Assembly: GCF_019429535.1 (NCBI RefSeq)
Contig: NZ_JAHXZM010000007.1
Coordinates: forward strand, 123,584-187,583
From: Sphingomonas citricola
GTDB lineage: Bacteria > Pseudomonadota > Alphaproteobacteria > Sphingomonadales > Sphingomonadaceae
Reading direction: 5' to 3'
Length of the DNA: 64,000 bases
Under the pieces are notes generated by a model, which was not told the origin of the DNA, searched no databases, and worked only from the letters and a program-made list of their open reading frames with translations. This document shows positions 18,253 to 27,800 of the stretch, one piece after another; position 1 is the first letter of the stretch, and each line of letters opens with the position of its first letter. A program made the translations under genes and the position numbers.

Positions 18253-19554
18253 ATGACCGACCCAACCGCCCCCGCCTACATCCCCGGTTTCGGCAACCAC
18301 GTCTCGACCGAGGCGATCCCCGGCGCGCTTCCGATCGGGCGCAACTCGCCACAGCGCCCCGCCTTCGGCCTTTACACCGAGCAGCTCTCGGGCACCGCCT
18401 TCACCGCGCCGCGTGCAGAGAACCGCCGCTCGTGGCTCTACCGGATGCGCCCTACCGCCGAGCATCCGCCGTTCGAGCGTTACGACGGTGCCAAACGCTT
18501 CGCCCCCGGCACCGCTGACGCCCCGCTCGCGCCCAATCGGCTGCGCTGGGACCCGCTGGCAATGCCGGAGGAAGCGGGCATCGACCTGATCGATGGCATG
18601 ACAACGATGCTCGCCAATCGGCACCCCGCCGATCTGGAGGGCGTCGCGATGCACGTCTATGCCGCGAACGCCGACATGGACGCGCGCGTGTTCATGGACG
18701 CGGACGGCGAACTGCTCTTCATCCCCGAGCAGGGGCGGCTCGAGTTGCTGACCGAACTCGGCCGGATCGAGGTCGCACCGGGGCAGGTCGCGCTGGTCCC
18801 GCGCGGCGTCCGCTTCAAGGCGCTGCTGCCCGACGGCCGGGCGCGCGGCTATGTCGCGGAGAACCACGGCGCGCTGTTCCGCCTGCCCGATCTCGGCCCG
18901 ATCGGCGCCAACGGCCTCGCCAACCCGCGCGATTTCGAGACGCCGGTTGCCTGGTTCGAGGACCGCGACGAGCCGACCGAAGTGATCCAGAAGTTCATGG
19001 GGTCGCTCTGGACGACGACGCTCGATCATTCGCCGCTCGACGTCGTCGCGTGGCACGGCAATCTCGCACCGTGGCGCTACGATCTGTCGCGCTTCAACAC
19101 GATCAACACCGTCAGCTTCGACCATCCCGATCCGTCGATCTTCACCGTGCTGACGAGCCCCAGCGACGTGCCCGGTCGCGCCAACGCCGATTTCGTCATT
19201 TTCCCGCCGCGCTGGATGGTGGCGGAGGGGACGTTCCGCCCGCCGTGGTTCCACCGCAACGTCATGTCGGAGGCGATGGGGCTGATCACCGGCGCGTATG
19301 ACGCGAAGGCGGAAGGGTTTCAGCCCGGCGGCATCTCACTCCACAACATCATGAGCGGGCACGGTCCCGACGTGGCGAGCTGGCAGGGCGCGAGCGCCGC
19401 CGAACTCAAGCCGCATAAGATCGAGGGCACGATGGCGTTAATGCTTGAGAGCTGCTGGGCGTACCGGCCGACCGACTATGCGCTGACGCATTCGCAGCTC
19501 GATTATGACGCAGTGTGGGCGGACTTCCCCAAGGCGAAGCTGCCCCGTTCATGA
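18253..19554 (+). CDS. hmgA: Homogentisate 1,2-dioxygenase
   Basis: HmgA opens the homogentisate ring to maleylacetoacetate using Fe(II) and O2. The 433-residue protein begins with [19 protein letters not shown], typical for the family, and contains [19 protein letters not shown] and [18 protein letters not shown] with the iron-binding His and Glu residues. A GAAAGGA site precedes the ATG. It acts on the product of the preceding hppD gene. Confidence 0.97.
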   Translation: MTDPTAPAYIPGFGNHVSTEAIPGALPIGRNSPQRPAFGLYTEQLSGTAFTAPRAENRRSWLYRMRPTAEHPPFERYDGAKRFAPGTADAPLAPNRLRWDPLAMPEEAGIDLIDGMTTMLANRHPADLEGVAMHVYAANADMDARVFMDADGELLFIPEQGRLELLTELGRIEVAPGQVALVPRGVRFKALLPDGRARGYVAENHGALFRLPDLGPIGANGLANPRDFETPVAWFEDRDEPTEVIQKFMGSLWTTTLDHSPLDVVAWHGNLAPWRYDLSRFNTINTVSFDHPDPSIFTVLTSPSDVPGRANADFVIFPPRWMVAEGTFRPPWFHRNVMSEAMGLITGAYDAKAEGFQPGGISLHNIMSGHGPDVASWQGASAAELKPHKIEGTMALMLESCWAYRPTDYALTHSQLDYDAVWADFPKAKLPRS

Positions 19555-19564
19555 CGGTGGTCGC

Positions 19565-19942
19565 GTGACCGACGCGGTTGACGCAGCCGCGCGCGTGTTC
19601 GCGACGCCTGCGGGGGTAAAGATCGGCGCGCTTGACCAGATCGCCGACGGTACCGCGCGCAATTACGTGCTGCAATTGCGCGCGGGGCGTTTCCACGGCT
19701 TCGTCGTGCGGCAGGGGGATGCGGTCTACGGCTACGTCGATCGCTGCCCGCACGCCGGGCTGCCACTGGCGCAAAAGCTCGACGCCTATCTGACACCCGA
19801 TCGCGCGCGGATCATGTGTTCGTGGCACGGCGCAGTATTCGCGATTGCCGACGGGCGCTGCGAGGGCGGGCCGTGCATGGGCGCGCGGCTGACCCCGTGG
19901 CCGGTGCGGGTCGACGACGGTGTGATCGTCACCGCCGGCTGA
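19565..19942 (+). CDS. Rieske-type [2Fe-2S] ferredoxin-like protein
   Basis: A 125-residue single-domain Rieske protein. Cluster ligands are Cys61 and His63 (CPHAG) and Cys85 and His88 (CSWHG), an intact CxH...CxxH set. The GTG at 19565 lies ten bases after the hmgA stop, so it is probably co-transcribed with hmgA. No oxygenase large subunit is near. Either it donates electrons to an unlinked oxygenase or it has a redox role tied to homogentisate metabolism; the latter is only inferred from position. Confidence 0.8.
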   Translation: MTDAVDAAARVFATPAGVKIGALDQIADGTARNYVLQLRAGRFHGFVVRQGDAVYGYVDRCPHAGLPLAQKLDAYLTPDRARIMCSWHGAVFAIADGRCEGGPCMGARLTPWPVRVDDGVIVTAG

Positions 19943-19962
19943 CCGCGACCGCCGCGCAAGCG

Positions 19963-20529
19963 TTACGGCTGATGCGTACGACGCAGCGCGCCCGTGTCGT
20001 AGCCGAGCGACTTCGCACGCGCAAACAAGGCGTCGACCTCCTTGTCACCGGGGCGCGGCGAGCGCGACAACAGCCACAGATAGCGCCCGCCCGGCTCGCC
20101 GACGATCGACCAGCTGTAATCGTCGGCGTGGTCGAGCACCCAGTAATCGCCGACGTAGAGTGGTCCGAAGAACGACAGCTTGAGCTTCGCGCCCGTATCC
20201 TTGTCCGCGACCACGCCCTTGGCGCGCGCGACCTTGCGCTTGCCGCCGCGGGTGCCTGCATTGGTGACGCCGATCTTGTCCGCCGACAGCCGCGAATAAT
20301 CGGCGGTCACCGCGTCCATGCCTTCTTCGAACAGATACTCGTGGCGCGCGATCTCGTACCAGCGGCCGAGATAGCGGTCGAGGTCGACGGGCTTCGCCGG
20401 CTCGGGCACCGCGCGGTTGATCACCGGCGGGCGCTTCGAGCGGAAGTAGAGGAACCCGCCGAGGCCGAGCGCGGCGGCGCCGGCTCCGGCAAGAAGGGCG
20501 GCATTGGGGCGGGGGGATTGCTGTGCCAT
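19963..20529 (-). CDS. Blc-type lipocalin with N-terminal membrane anchor
   Basis: A 188-residue protein. An N-terminal hydrophobic helix (about residues 10-29, Gly/Ala-rich, then FRSKRPP) is followed by a bacterial lipocalin barrel: DRYLGRWYEIARHEY is the lipocalin GxW motif region, and VGDYWVLDHADDYSWSIVGE and YLWLLSRSPRP match Blc. No lipobox cysteine is seen, so it is tethered by the helix rather than lipidated. It likely binds lysophospholipids or fatty acids at the envelope. Confidence 0.85.
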   Translation of the reverse strand: MAQQSPRPNAALLAGAGAAALGLGGFLYFRSKRPPVINRAVPEPAKPVDLDRYLGRWYEIARHEYLFEEGMDAVTADYSRLSADKIGVTNAGTRGGKRKVARAKGVVADKDTGAKLKLSFFGPLYVGDYWVLDHADDYSWSIVGEPGGRYLWLLSRSPRPGDKEVDALFARAKSLGYDTGALRRTHQP

Positions 20530-20564
20530 GCCCGTCCCTACCAGCGAGGCGGCGCCTGGTTCCC

Positions 20565-22670
20565 TCAGCCCCGCGCGCGCGCTTTCTCGCGCAAGCGTGC
20601 GGCGTGGAGCAACGGCTCGGTATAGCCGCTCGGTTGCGCGACGCCGTCGAACACCAGCGCGCGCGCGGCCTGGAACGCGATGCTCTCGTCCTCGCGGCCC
20701 GCCATCGGGCGGTAAGCTGGATCGCCCGCGTTCTGCGTATCAACCTTCGCCGCCATGCGAGTGAGCGCGGCATCAACCTCTTGCGGGGTCGCGACGCCGT
20801 GGAGCAACCAGTTCGCCATATGCTGCGACGAGATGCGCAGCGTCGCGCGGTCCTCCATCAAGCCGACGTCGTGGATGTCAGGCACCTTGGAGCATCCCAC
20901 TCCCTGGTCGATCCAGCGCACGACATAGCCGAGGATGCCCTGCGCATTGTTGTCGAGTTCCTCGCGCACCTCCTGCGGCGTCCAGTTGCGCCCCGCCGCC
21001 AGCGGCACGGTAAGCAGGCGATCGAGCGCGGCGACCGGCTCGGCGCGGCGCGCCTCCTGCCGGGCGAACACGTCGACGCGGTGGTAATGCGTCGCGTGAA
21101 GCGTCGCGGCGGTCGGCGATGGTACCCAGGCAGTGGTCGCGCCGCTGGTGGAATGCGCGATCTTCTGGTCGAGCATGTCGCGCATCATGTCGGGCGCGGC
21201 CCACATCCCCTTGCCGATTTGTGCGCGGCCGGAGAGCCCGCAGGCGAGCCCGATCTGCACGTTGCGATCCTCGTACGCCTTGATCCAGTCGGCGCCCTTC
21301 ATCTCTGCCTTGCGGATCATCGCGCCGGCGCGCATCGCGGTGTGCATCTCGTCGCCGGTGCGGTCGAGGAAGCCGGTGTTGATGAAGACGATGCGGTGGC
21401 GCACCGCGTGGATGCACGCGGCGAGATTGGCCGAGGTGCGGCGTTCCTCGTCCATCACGCCGACCTTGATCGTGTGGCGTGGCAGGCCGAGCAGATCCTC
21501 GACCGCGTCGAACAGCCGGTCGGTGAAGGCGCATTCGTCGGGGCCGTGCATCTTGGGCTTGACGATATAGATGCTGCCCGCGCGGCTGTTGCGGCGCGCG
21601 CCCCGAATGTCGTGAAGCGCGACGAGGCTGGTGACGATCGCGTCGAGGATGCCCTCGGGTGCCTCGCTGCCGTCGGATAGATGCAGCGCCGGCGTCGTCA
21701 TCAGGTGACCGACGTTGCGGACGAACAGCAGGCTGCGGCCGGGCAGCACGATCTCGCCGCCGTCGGGGCCGGTGTAGTGGCGGTCGGGGTTGAGCCGCCG
21801 CGTCATCTCGCGCCCGTTTTTCTCGAACGTGTCGGTGAGGTCGCCGCGCATCAGCCCGAGCCAGTTGGCATAGGCCGCGACCTTGTCGGCGGCGTCGACC
21901 GCGGCGACCGAATCCTCCAGGTCGCAGATCGTTGTAACCGCGCTTTCCAGGATCACGTCGGCGATCCCCGCGGGATCGTCGCGGCCGATCGGGTGATCGG
22001 GATCAAACACGACCTCGATGTGAAGGCCGTTGTGGCGGAACAGGCGACCTTTCTCGCTGCGGCCGACGTACTGCGCGGGGTCGGCGAGCGTGATCTCGTC
22101 GTTCGTGAGTTCCGCCCACGAGCCGCCCGCCAGCGGTACCGCGTCGTCGAGGAACGCCTTGGCCCAGGCAATGACCTGACTCCCGCGCGCCGTGTCGTAG
22201 CCGCCGCCGGGATTGGGTGAGCCGAGCGCGTCGGTGCCGTAGAGCGCGTCGTACAGACTGCCCCAGCGCGCGTTGGCGGCGTTCAAGAGGAAGCGCGCGT
22301 TGAGGATCGGCACGACCAGTTGCGGCCCGGCGGTGGTCGCGACCTCGGCGTCAACGTGATCCGTGTCGATCGTGAAGGGGACGGGCTCGGGGACAAGATA
22401 GCCGATCTCGCGCAGGAACGCCTGATACTGGGCCTGATCGATCGGTTGGCCCGCGCGCGCGGCGTACCAGTCGTCGATCCGGCGCTGCAGTTCCTCGCGG
22501 CGCGCGAGCAGATCGCGGTTCTCCGGCGCGAAGCGGGCGAACAGGTCGGCCACCCCCGTCCAGAAGGCGTCGCGATCGACGCCGCTGCCGGGCAATGCGC
22601 GCTCCTCGATAAAGGCCGCGAGATCGGTCGCGATGGCGAGGCCGGCACGGTCAGTCATCAGCTCGGTCAT
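20565..22670 (-). CDS. glcB: Malate synthase G
   Basis: GlcB condenses glyoxylate with acetyl-CoA to malate in glyoxylate/glycolate use. The 701-residue length is that of the monomeric G isoform. [18 protein letters not shown] carries the Mg-binding/catalytic acidic residues, [17 protein letters not shown] and [13 protein letters not shown] are family signatures, and a Cys in FDPDHPIG...-type surroundings is absent from view. It is divergent from a LysR gene that may regulate it. Isocitrate lyase is not in the window. Confidence 0.95.
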   Translation of the reverse strand: MTELMTDRAGLAIATDLAAFIEERALPGSGVDRDAFWTGVADLFARFAPENRDLLARREELQRRIDDWYAARAGQPIDQAQYQAFLREIGYLVPEPVPFTIDTDHVDAEVATTAGPQLVVPILNARFLLNAANARWGSLYDALYGTDALGSPNPGGGYDTARGSQVIAWAKAFLDDAVPLAGGSWAELTNDEITLADPAQYVGRSEKGRLFRHNGLHIEVVFDPDHPIGRDDPAGIADVILESAVTTICDLEDSVAAVDAADKVAAYANWLGLMRGDLTDTFEKNGREMTRRLNPDRHYTGPDGGEIVLPGRSLLFVRNVGHLMTTPALHLSDGSEAPEGILDAIVTSLVALHDIRGARRNSRAGSIYIVKPKMHGPDECAFTDRLFDAVEDLLGLPRHTIKVGVMDEERRTSANLAACIHAVRHRIVFINTGFLDRTGDEMHTAMRAGAMIRKAEMKGADWIKAYEDRNVQIGLACGLSGRAQIGKGMWAAPDMMRDMLDQKIAHSTSGATTAWVPSPTAATLHATHYHRVDVFARQEARRAEPVAALDRLLTVPLAAGRNWTPQEVREELDNNAQGILGYVVRWIDQGVGCSKVPDIHDVGLMEDRATLRISSQHMANWLLHGVATPQEVDAALTRMAAKVDTQNAGDPAYRPMAGREDESIAFQAARALVFDGVAQPSGYTEPLLHAARLREKARARG

Positions 22671-22760
22671 CTACTCTCTCCTGCGGACATGCTTGTAGCG
22701 CCGTCCGATCCGCGCCACTAGAAGCATCATCGACGTAGCAGTCGATATTTGAATGCACGA

Positions 22761-23648
22761 ATGATTGATCCCGATTACGTCCTCTTCGCGCGGCTGGTGA
22801 CCGCGGGCAGCATCGCGGCGGCGGCGCGCTCGCTGCGCCTGTCACCCGCGATGGCGTCGCGGCGGCTGGCGCGGCTGGAGGCGCGGCTCGGCGCGCGGCT
22901 GGTGCAGCGCACGACCAGGCGGCTGGCGCTGACCCCCGCGGGCGAGCAATTCCACGCCGACGTGGTCGCGATCCTCGCCGCGGTCGAGGCGGCGGAAGCG
23001 CGGCTCACCGGCGAGGCGGCGGCGCCCGCGGGGCTGCTCCGCGTCAGCGCGCCGACCTCGTTCGGGCGCCTCCATGTCGCGCCGCATCTCCACCACTTCC
23101 TGAGCGCTTATCCCGAGGTCAGGTTATCACTCGATCTGTCTGACGCCTTCGTCGATCTGGTCGCGGGCGGGGTCGACGTCGGCATCCGCATCGCCGCCGC
23201 GGTGCCGCCCTCGCTTCAAGCGCACCGGCTCGGTGCCAGTCGCCGCGTGCTGTGTGCGAGCCCGGCCTATCTGGCGCGCGCGGGCGTGCCGGCGCGCGTC
23301 GCCGATCTTAGCGCGCACCGTCTGCTCGCGGCAGCGGGGCAGATGCCGTGGCGGCTAATCAGTGCGCCGCGTCGCGCGAGCGTTGACCGCGCGAGCCATG
23401 TGGAGACCAATTCGAGCGAGCTGGTGCGCGAACTGGCGCTCGCGGGGGTCGGTATCGCGCTTCGATCATTGTGGGACGTCGGCGATGCGTTGCGCGACGG
23501 CCGGCTGGTACGCGTCCTGCCCGAGTGGGAGGGGACACGCGACGTCGCGATCTGGGCGGTGCACCCGCGCGCACCGATCGTCGCCCCCGCCGTACGCGCG
23601 TTCGTCACCTTCCTGCGCGAAACGATCGATCCCGCGGCGTGGGAGTGA
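22761..23648 (+). CDS. LysR family transcriptional regulator
   Basis: A 295-residue LysR protein: an N-terminal winged helix (residues 1-60, FARLVTAGSIAAAARSLRL) and a type-2 periplasmic-binding-like effector domain of the CrgA/DmlR-like branch (LRVSAPTSFGRLHVAPHL, DLVAGGVDVGIRI). The ATG at 22761 is preferred over an in-frame TTG 12 bases upstream. It is divergent from glcB with a 90-base shared promoter region, a usual LysR arrangement, so control of glcB is a reasonable inference. Confidence 0.88.
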   Translation: MIDPDYVLFARLVTAGSIAAAARSLRLSPAMASRRLARLEARLGARLVQRTTRRLALTPAGEQFHADVVAILAAVEAAEARLTGEAAAPAGLLRVSAPTSFGRLHVAPHLHHFLSAYPEVRLSLDLSDAFVDLVAGGVDVGIRIAAAVPPSLQAHRLGASRRVLCASPAYLARAGVPARVADLSAHRLLAAAGQMPWRLISAPRRASVDRASHVETNSSELVRELALAGVGIALRSLWDVGDALRDGRLVRVLPEWEGTRDVAIWAVHPRAPIVAPAVRAFVTFLRETIDPAAWE

Positions 23649-23651
23649 GCG

Positions 23652-24023
23652 CTAGAACAACCGCCCGCCATTCGGCACCGGGTGCGCCGGACCGACCAGC
23701 ACCACCGCGCCGTCCGGGTCGGGAAACCCGAGGGTGAGAACCTCCGACATCATCGGCCCAATCTGCCGCGGCGGGAAGTTGACCACCGCGGCGACCTGCC
23801 GCCCGATCAATTCGTCGGCCGCGTGGCGGACGGTGATCTGCGCCGAGGATCGCTTGACGCCTACGGGCTCACCGAAGTCGATCGTGAGCTTGAACGCGGG
23901 CTTGCGCGCCTCGGGAAATGGGTCGACCGCCACAATCGTGCCGACCCGGATGTCGACGCGCATGAAATCGTCGAAGCCGATCGGATCGGCGGCCGGCGCA
24001 GCCGGGTCGTTGGTCACGTGCAC
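23652..24023 (-). CDS. CsaA-like tRNA-binding protein
   Basis: A 123-residue single OB-fold protein with FMRVDIRVGTIVAVDPFPEARKP and VAAVVNFPPRQIGPMMSEVL, the tRNA-binding (Trbp111/CsaA) signatures. CsaA has been described as a secretion-related chaperone and tRNA-binding protein. I use GTG at 24023 because homologues begin MHVTNDP-like; ATG at 24047 would overlap the preceding gene. It lies directly after the GST gene (stop at 24028), so the two are probably co-transcribed. Confidence 0.85.
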   Translation of the reverse strand: MHVTNDPAAPAADPIGFDDFMRVDIRVGTIVAVDPFPEARKPAFKLTIDFGEPVGVKRSSAQITVRHAADELIGRQVAAVVNFPPRQIGPMMSEVLTLGFPDPDGAVVLVGPAHPVPNGGRLF

Positions 24024-24027
24024 GGCG

Positions 24028-24699
24028 TCAGAAGTCCGGGTTCTCATAATAGCTCGGCGGCTCGATCCCGCTGACACGTTCAGTCAGCAGCGGGCGGAAG
24101 CTACGACGGCTCTTGAACGCGGCATACCATGCCTTGGCATGCGCGTGCCCGGTCCAGTCGATCCCGCCGAGGTAATCCGCGACTGAGATCTGCGACGCCG
24201 CGGCCAGATCCGCGAGGCTGATCGTCGCGCCCGCGATCCATTTGCGGTGGTCGAGCAGGTAATCGATGTAATCCAGGTGCCCGACCGACGACTTCATCGC
24301 CTCGCGCAACCGTGACGCGTTGGGCGCGGTGCGGTGGACCAGCCGGTTGAGCATCCGCTCTTCCAGCAGCGGCTGGGTCACGTCGCGGTAGAAGAAGGTG
24401 TCGAACCACGTCACCAGCCGGCGGATCTCGGCGCGGTTGGCCGAGGAGCCGTTGATCATCGCGGCGCGGTCGACCGTTTCCTCGAAATATTCGCATATCG
24501 CGAGCGAATCGATCAGCACCTCGCCCTTGCTCGGCTCGACCATCACCGGCGTCTGCCCGGCGGGGTTCATATGGAGGAAATCGTCGCGCCGCTCCCACGG
24601 ATGCTCGCGCACCAGTTGGTAGCCGACGTCCTTCTCGTTGAGCAGCGTGCGCACCTTGCGAGTGAACGGACACAGCGTGAATTGGTGCAACTGCCACAT
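24028..24699 (-). CDS. Glutathione S-transferase family protein
   Basis: A 223-residue GST: thioredoxin-fold N-terminal half with CPFTRKVRTLLNEK (Cys10 active-site position, as in beta/omega-type GSTs), NPAGQTPVMVE for the cis-Pro glutathione site and SLAICEYFEE for the gamma-glutamyl contact; all-helical C-terminal half with IAGATISLADLAAAS (N-capping box). The ATG at 24699 begins the recognisable domain. It could be a detoxification enzyme; maleylacetoacetate isomerase is unlikely because the SSCX(W/H)RVRIAL motif is absent. Confidence 0.88.
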   Translation of the reverse strand: MWQLHQFTLCPFTRKVRTLLNEKDVGYQLVREHPWERRDDFLHMNPAGQTPVMVEPSKGEVLIDSLAICEYFEETVDRAAMINGSSANRAEIRRLVTWFDTFFYRDVTQPLLEERMLNRLVHRTAPNASRLREAMKSSVGHLDYIDYLLDHRKWIAGATISLADLAAASQISVADYLGGIDWTGHAHAKAWYAAFKSRRSFRPLLTERVSGIEPPSYYENPDF

Positions 24700-24779
24700 A
24701 TCGTTGGTTGATAGCGGGCCTGCGGTGGCGGGCAAGGGGCGCAGGCGACCAAGCGCGGCTTTGCGGCGAGTTGCAAGGG

Positions 24780-24812
24780 CGCGCGCGTCACCGCAAACTG
24801 GTGACGCGCGCG
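24780..24812 (-). terminator. Strong GC-rich hairpin at the end of gltB
   Basis: Arms CGCGCGCGTCACC and GGTGACGCGCGCG (13 bp, perfect) around a 7-base loop lie five bases beyond the gltB stop codon. Position and strength suggest a transcription end or 3' mRNA stabiliser for the gltDB transcript, although the following U-tract is poor. Confidence 0.6.
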
Positions 24813-24817
24813 GACGG

Positions 24818-27800
24818 CTACTCCGCTGCGACCAGTTCGACGCTGTCGTCGAGCGGGTGGGGCAGGCGGGTGAGCATTTCCTTCGGCACCACCTGCCAGA
24901 AATGTGCAAGGCTCGCGTCCCAATCCTCCAGCAGCCCCTTCGACCATCGGCTGTCGGTGGCGCGGGCGTGCGCCTGGACGAGGCCGCGGAGCGTCTCGGC
25001 CCAGTGCGCGGACGCGACGCGCTGCCACACGATGCTCTCCGCATTGGCGTTGCGCGCGAAGCTGCCGCGCGCATCGTAGACGAACGCCATGCCGCCGGTC
25101 ATGCCGGCGCCGAAGTTCTGGCCGACCTCGCCCAGCACCACCGCGGTGCCGCCGGTCATGTACTCGCAGCCGTTCGCGCCGCAGCCCTCGACCACCACGT
25201 CGGCACCCGAGTTGCGCACCGCGAAACGCTCGCCCGCCTGTCCCGCCGCGAGCAGCCGACCCGCGGTCGCGCCGTAGAGCACGGTATTTCCGAGGATGGT
25301 GTTGTCCTGGCTGGCGAGCGGCGAGGATACCGCTGGCCGCACGATGATCGTGCCGCCCGATAGCCCCTTGCCGACGTAATCGTTGGCGTCGCCGAACACC
25401 TCGAGCGTGATGCCGCGGCACATGAACGCGCCGAGCGATTGTCCGGCCGAGCCGCGCAGGCGGACGGTGACGTGACCGTCGGCGAGCTTGCTCATGCCAA
25501 ACGTGCGCGTGATCTCGCTCGACAGGCGCGTGCCGACCGCGCGGTGCGTGTTCCGCACCGAATAGGTCAATTGCATCTTCTCGCCGCGCGAGAAGACGGG
25601 GGCGGCGTCCTTGATGATCTGTGCGTCGAGGCTGTCGGGTACCTCGTTTCGGAACGTCGAGAGCGAGAAGCGCCGTTCGGCGTCGGTCGCGTCGACCTTG
25701 GCAAGGATGGGATTGAGGTCGAGGTCGTCGAGATGCTCCGCGCCGCGGCTGACCTGACGCAGCAGTTCGGTACGGCCGATGATCTCGTCGAGGCTGCGCA
25801 CCCCCAGCCGGGCGAGGATGTCGCGCACTTCCTCGGCGATGAAGGTCATCAGGTTGATGACCTTCTCGGGCGTACCGACGAACTTGTCGCGCAGTTTCTG
25901 GTCCTGCGTGCAGATGCCGACGGGGCAGGTGTTCGAGTGGCATTGCCGCACCATGATGCAGCCCATCGCGACGAGGCTGAGCGTGCCGATGCCGAATTCT
26001 TCAGCCCCCAGGATCGCGGCGATGACGATGTCGCGCCCGGTCTTGAGGCCCCCGTCCGCGCGCAGCTTGATGCGGCCGCGCAGGCCGTTGAGCGTCAGGA
26101 CCTGGTTGACCTCGGAGAGCCCCATTTCCCACGGCGTGCCGGCATATTTGATGCTGGTCTGCGGTGACGCGCCGGTGCCGCCGACGTGGCCCGAAACGAG
26201 GATCACATCGGCATGCGCCTTGGCAACGCCCGCCGCGACGGTGCCGATGCCGGCGGAGGAGACGAGCTTGACGCAGACGCGCGCGCGCGGGTTGATCTGC
26301 TTCAGGTCGTAGATGAGCTGCGCCAGATCCTCGATCGAGTAGATGTCGTGGTGCGGCGGCGGCGAGATGAGCGTGACGCCCGGCGTCGAGTGGCGCAGAC
26401 GCGCGATGAATTCGGTCACCTTGAAGCCGGGCAGCTGCCCGCCCTCGCCGGGCTTGGCGCCTTGCGCGACCTTGATCTCTATCTCGTCGCAGGCGTTGAG
26501 ATATTCGGAGGTGACGCCGAACCTTCCGCTCGCGATCTGCTTGATGACCGAATTGGCGTTGTCGCCATTCTCGTACGGCGTGTAGCGGACCTTGTCCTCG
26601 CCGCCCTCACCCGATACGGCCTTGGCACCGATCCGGTTCATCGCGATCGCCAGCGTCTCGTGCGCCTCCGGCGACAGCGCGCCGAGCGACATGCCGGGGG
26701 TGACGAAGCGCTTGCGGATCTCGGTGATCGCCTCGACCTGATCGACCGCGACGCCCTCTGCGGGGAAGTTGAACTGGAACAGGTCGCGCAAATAGATCGG
26801 CGGCAGGTCGGCGACCCCGCGTGAGAATTGCAGGTAGCTCGAATAGCTGTCGGTCGACACCGCCGTCTGGAGCAGGTGCATCAGTTGCGCGGAATAAGCG
26901 TGCGCCTCGCCGGTGTGTCGTTGGCGGTAGAAGCCACCGATCGGCAGCGTCGCGACCGCGCTATCGAACGCCGCCGCGTGGCGCTCGGTCGCGTTAACGT
27001 GAAGCGAGGCGTAGCCCTCGCCGCTGATCTTGGCGGGCATTCCGGGAAACAGGTCGTTGACCAGCGCGCGGGAGAGACCCACCGCCTCGAAATTATAGCC
27101 GCCGCGATAGGAGGAGATCACCGCGATCCCCATCTTCGACATGATCTTGAGCAGGCCCTCCTCGATCGCCTTCTTGTGACGGGCGAGGCACTCGTCGAGC
27201 GCGAGGTCGCCGAACAGCCCGCGCGCCTGGCGATCGACGATCGCGGCCTCGGCAAGGTATGCGTTTACCGTCGTCGCGCCGACGCCGATCAGCACGGCAT
27301 AGTAATGCGTGTCGAGGCATTCCGCGGTGCGGACGTTGACCGATGCATAGGAGCGCAGCCCGCGGCGCACGAGATGGGTGTGGACCGCGGCGGCGGCGAG
27401 CACGCCGGGGATCGCGACGCGGTCCTCGGAGATATTCTCGTCGGTCAGGAACAGTTCGCTGCGCCCCTCGCGCACGGCTTGTTCTGCCTGGTTGCGGATG
27501 CGCTGGATCGCGGCGCGAAGCCGCTCGGGGCCCGCCTTGCCGGTGGCGCCCGCCTCGAACGTGCAGTCGATCTCGGCCGCGCTCGAACCGAAATACGCCT
27601 TCAGCCGGTGCCAGTGCGCGCCGGTCAGCACGGGCGAATCGAGCACCAGCACGCGCTCGCGCCGATCCTCGGTGTCGAGGATGTTGGCAAGATTGCCGAA
27701 GCGCGTCTTGAGCGACATGACGTAGCGCTCGCGCAGGGAATCGATCGGCGGGTTGGTGACCTGGCTGAAATTCTGGCGAAAGAACTGGCTGATCAGCCGC

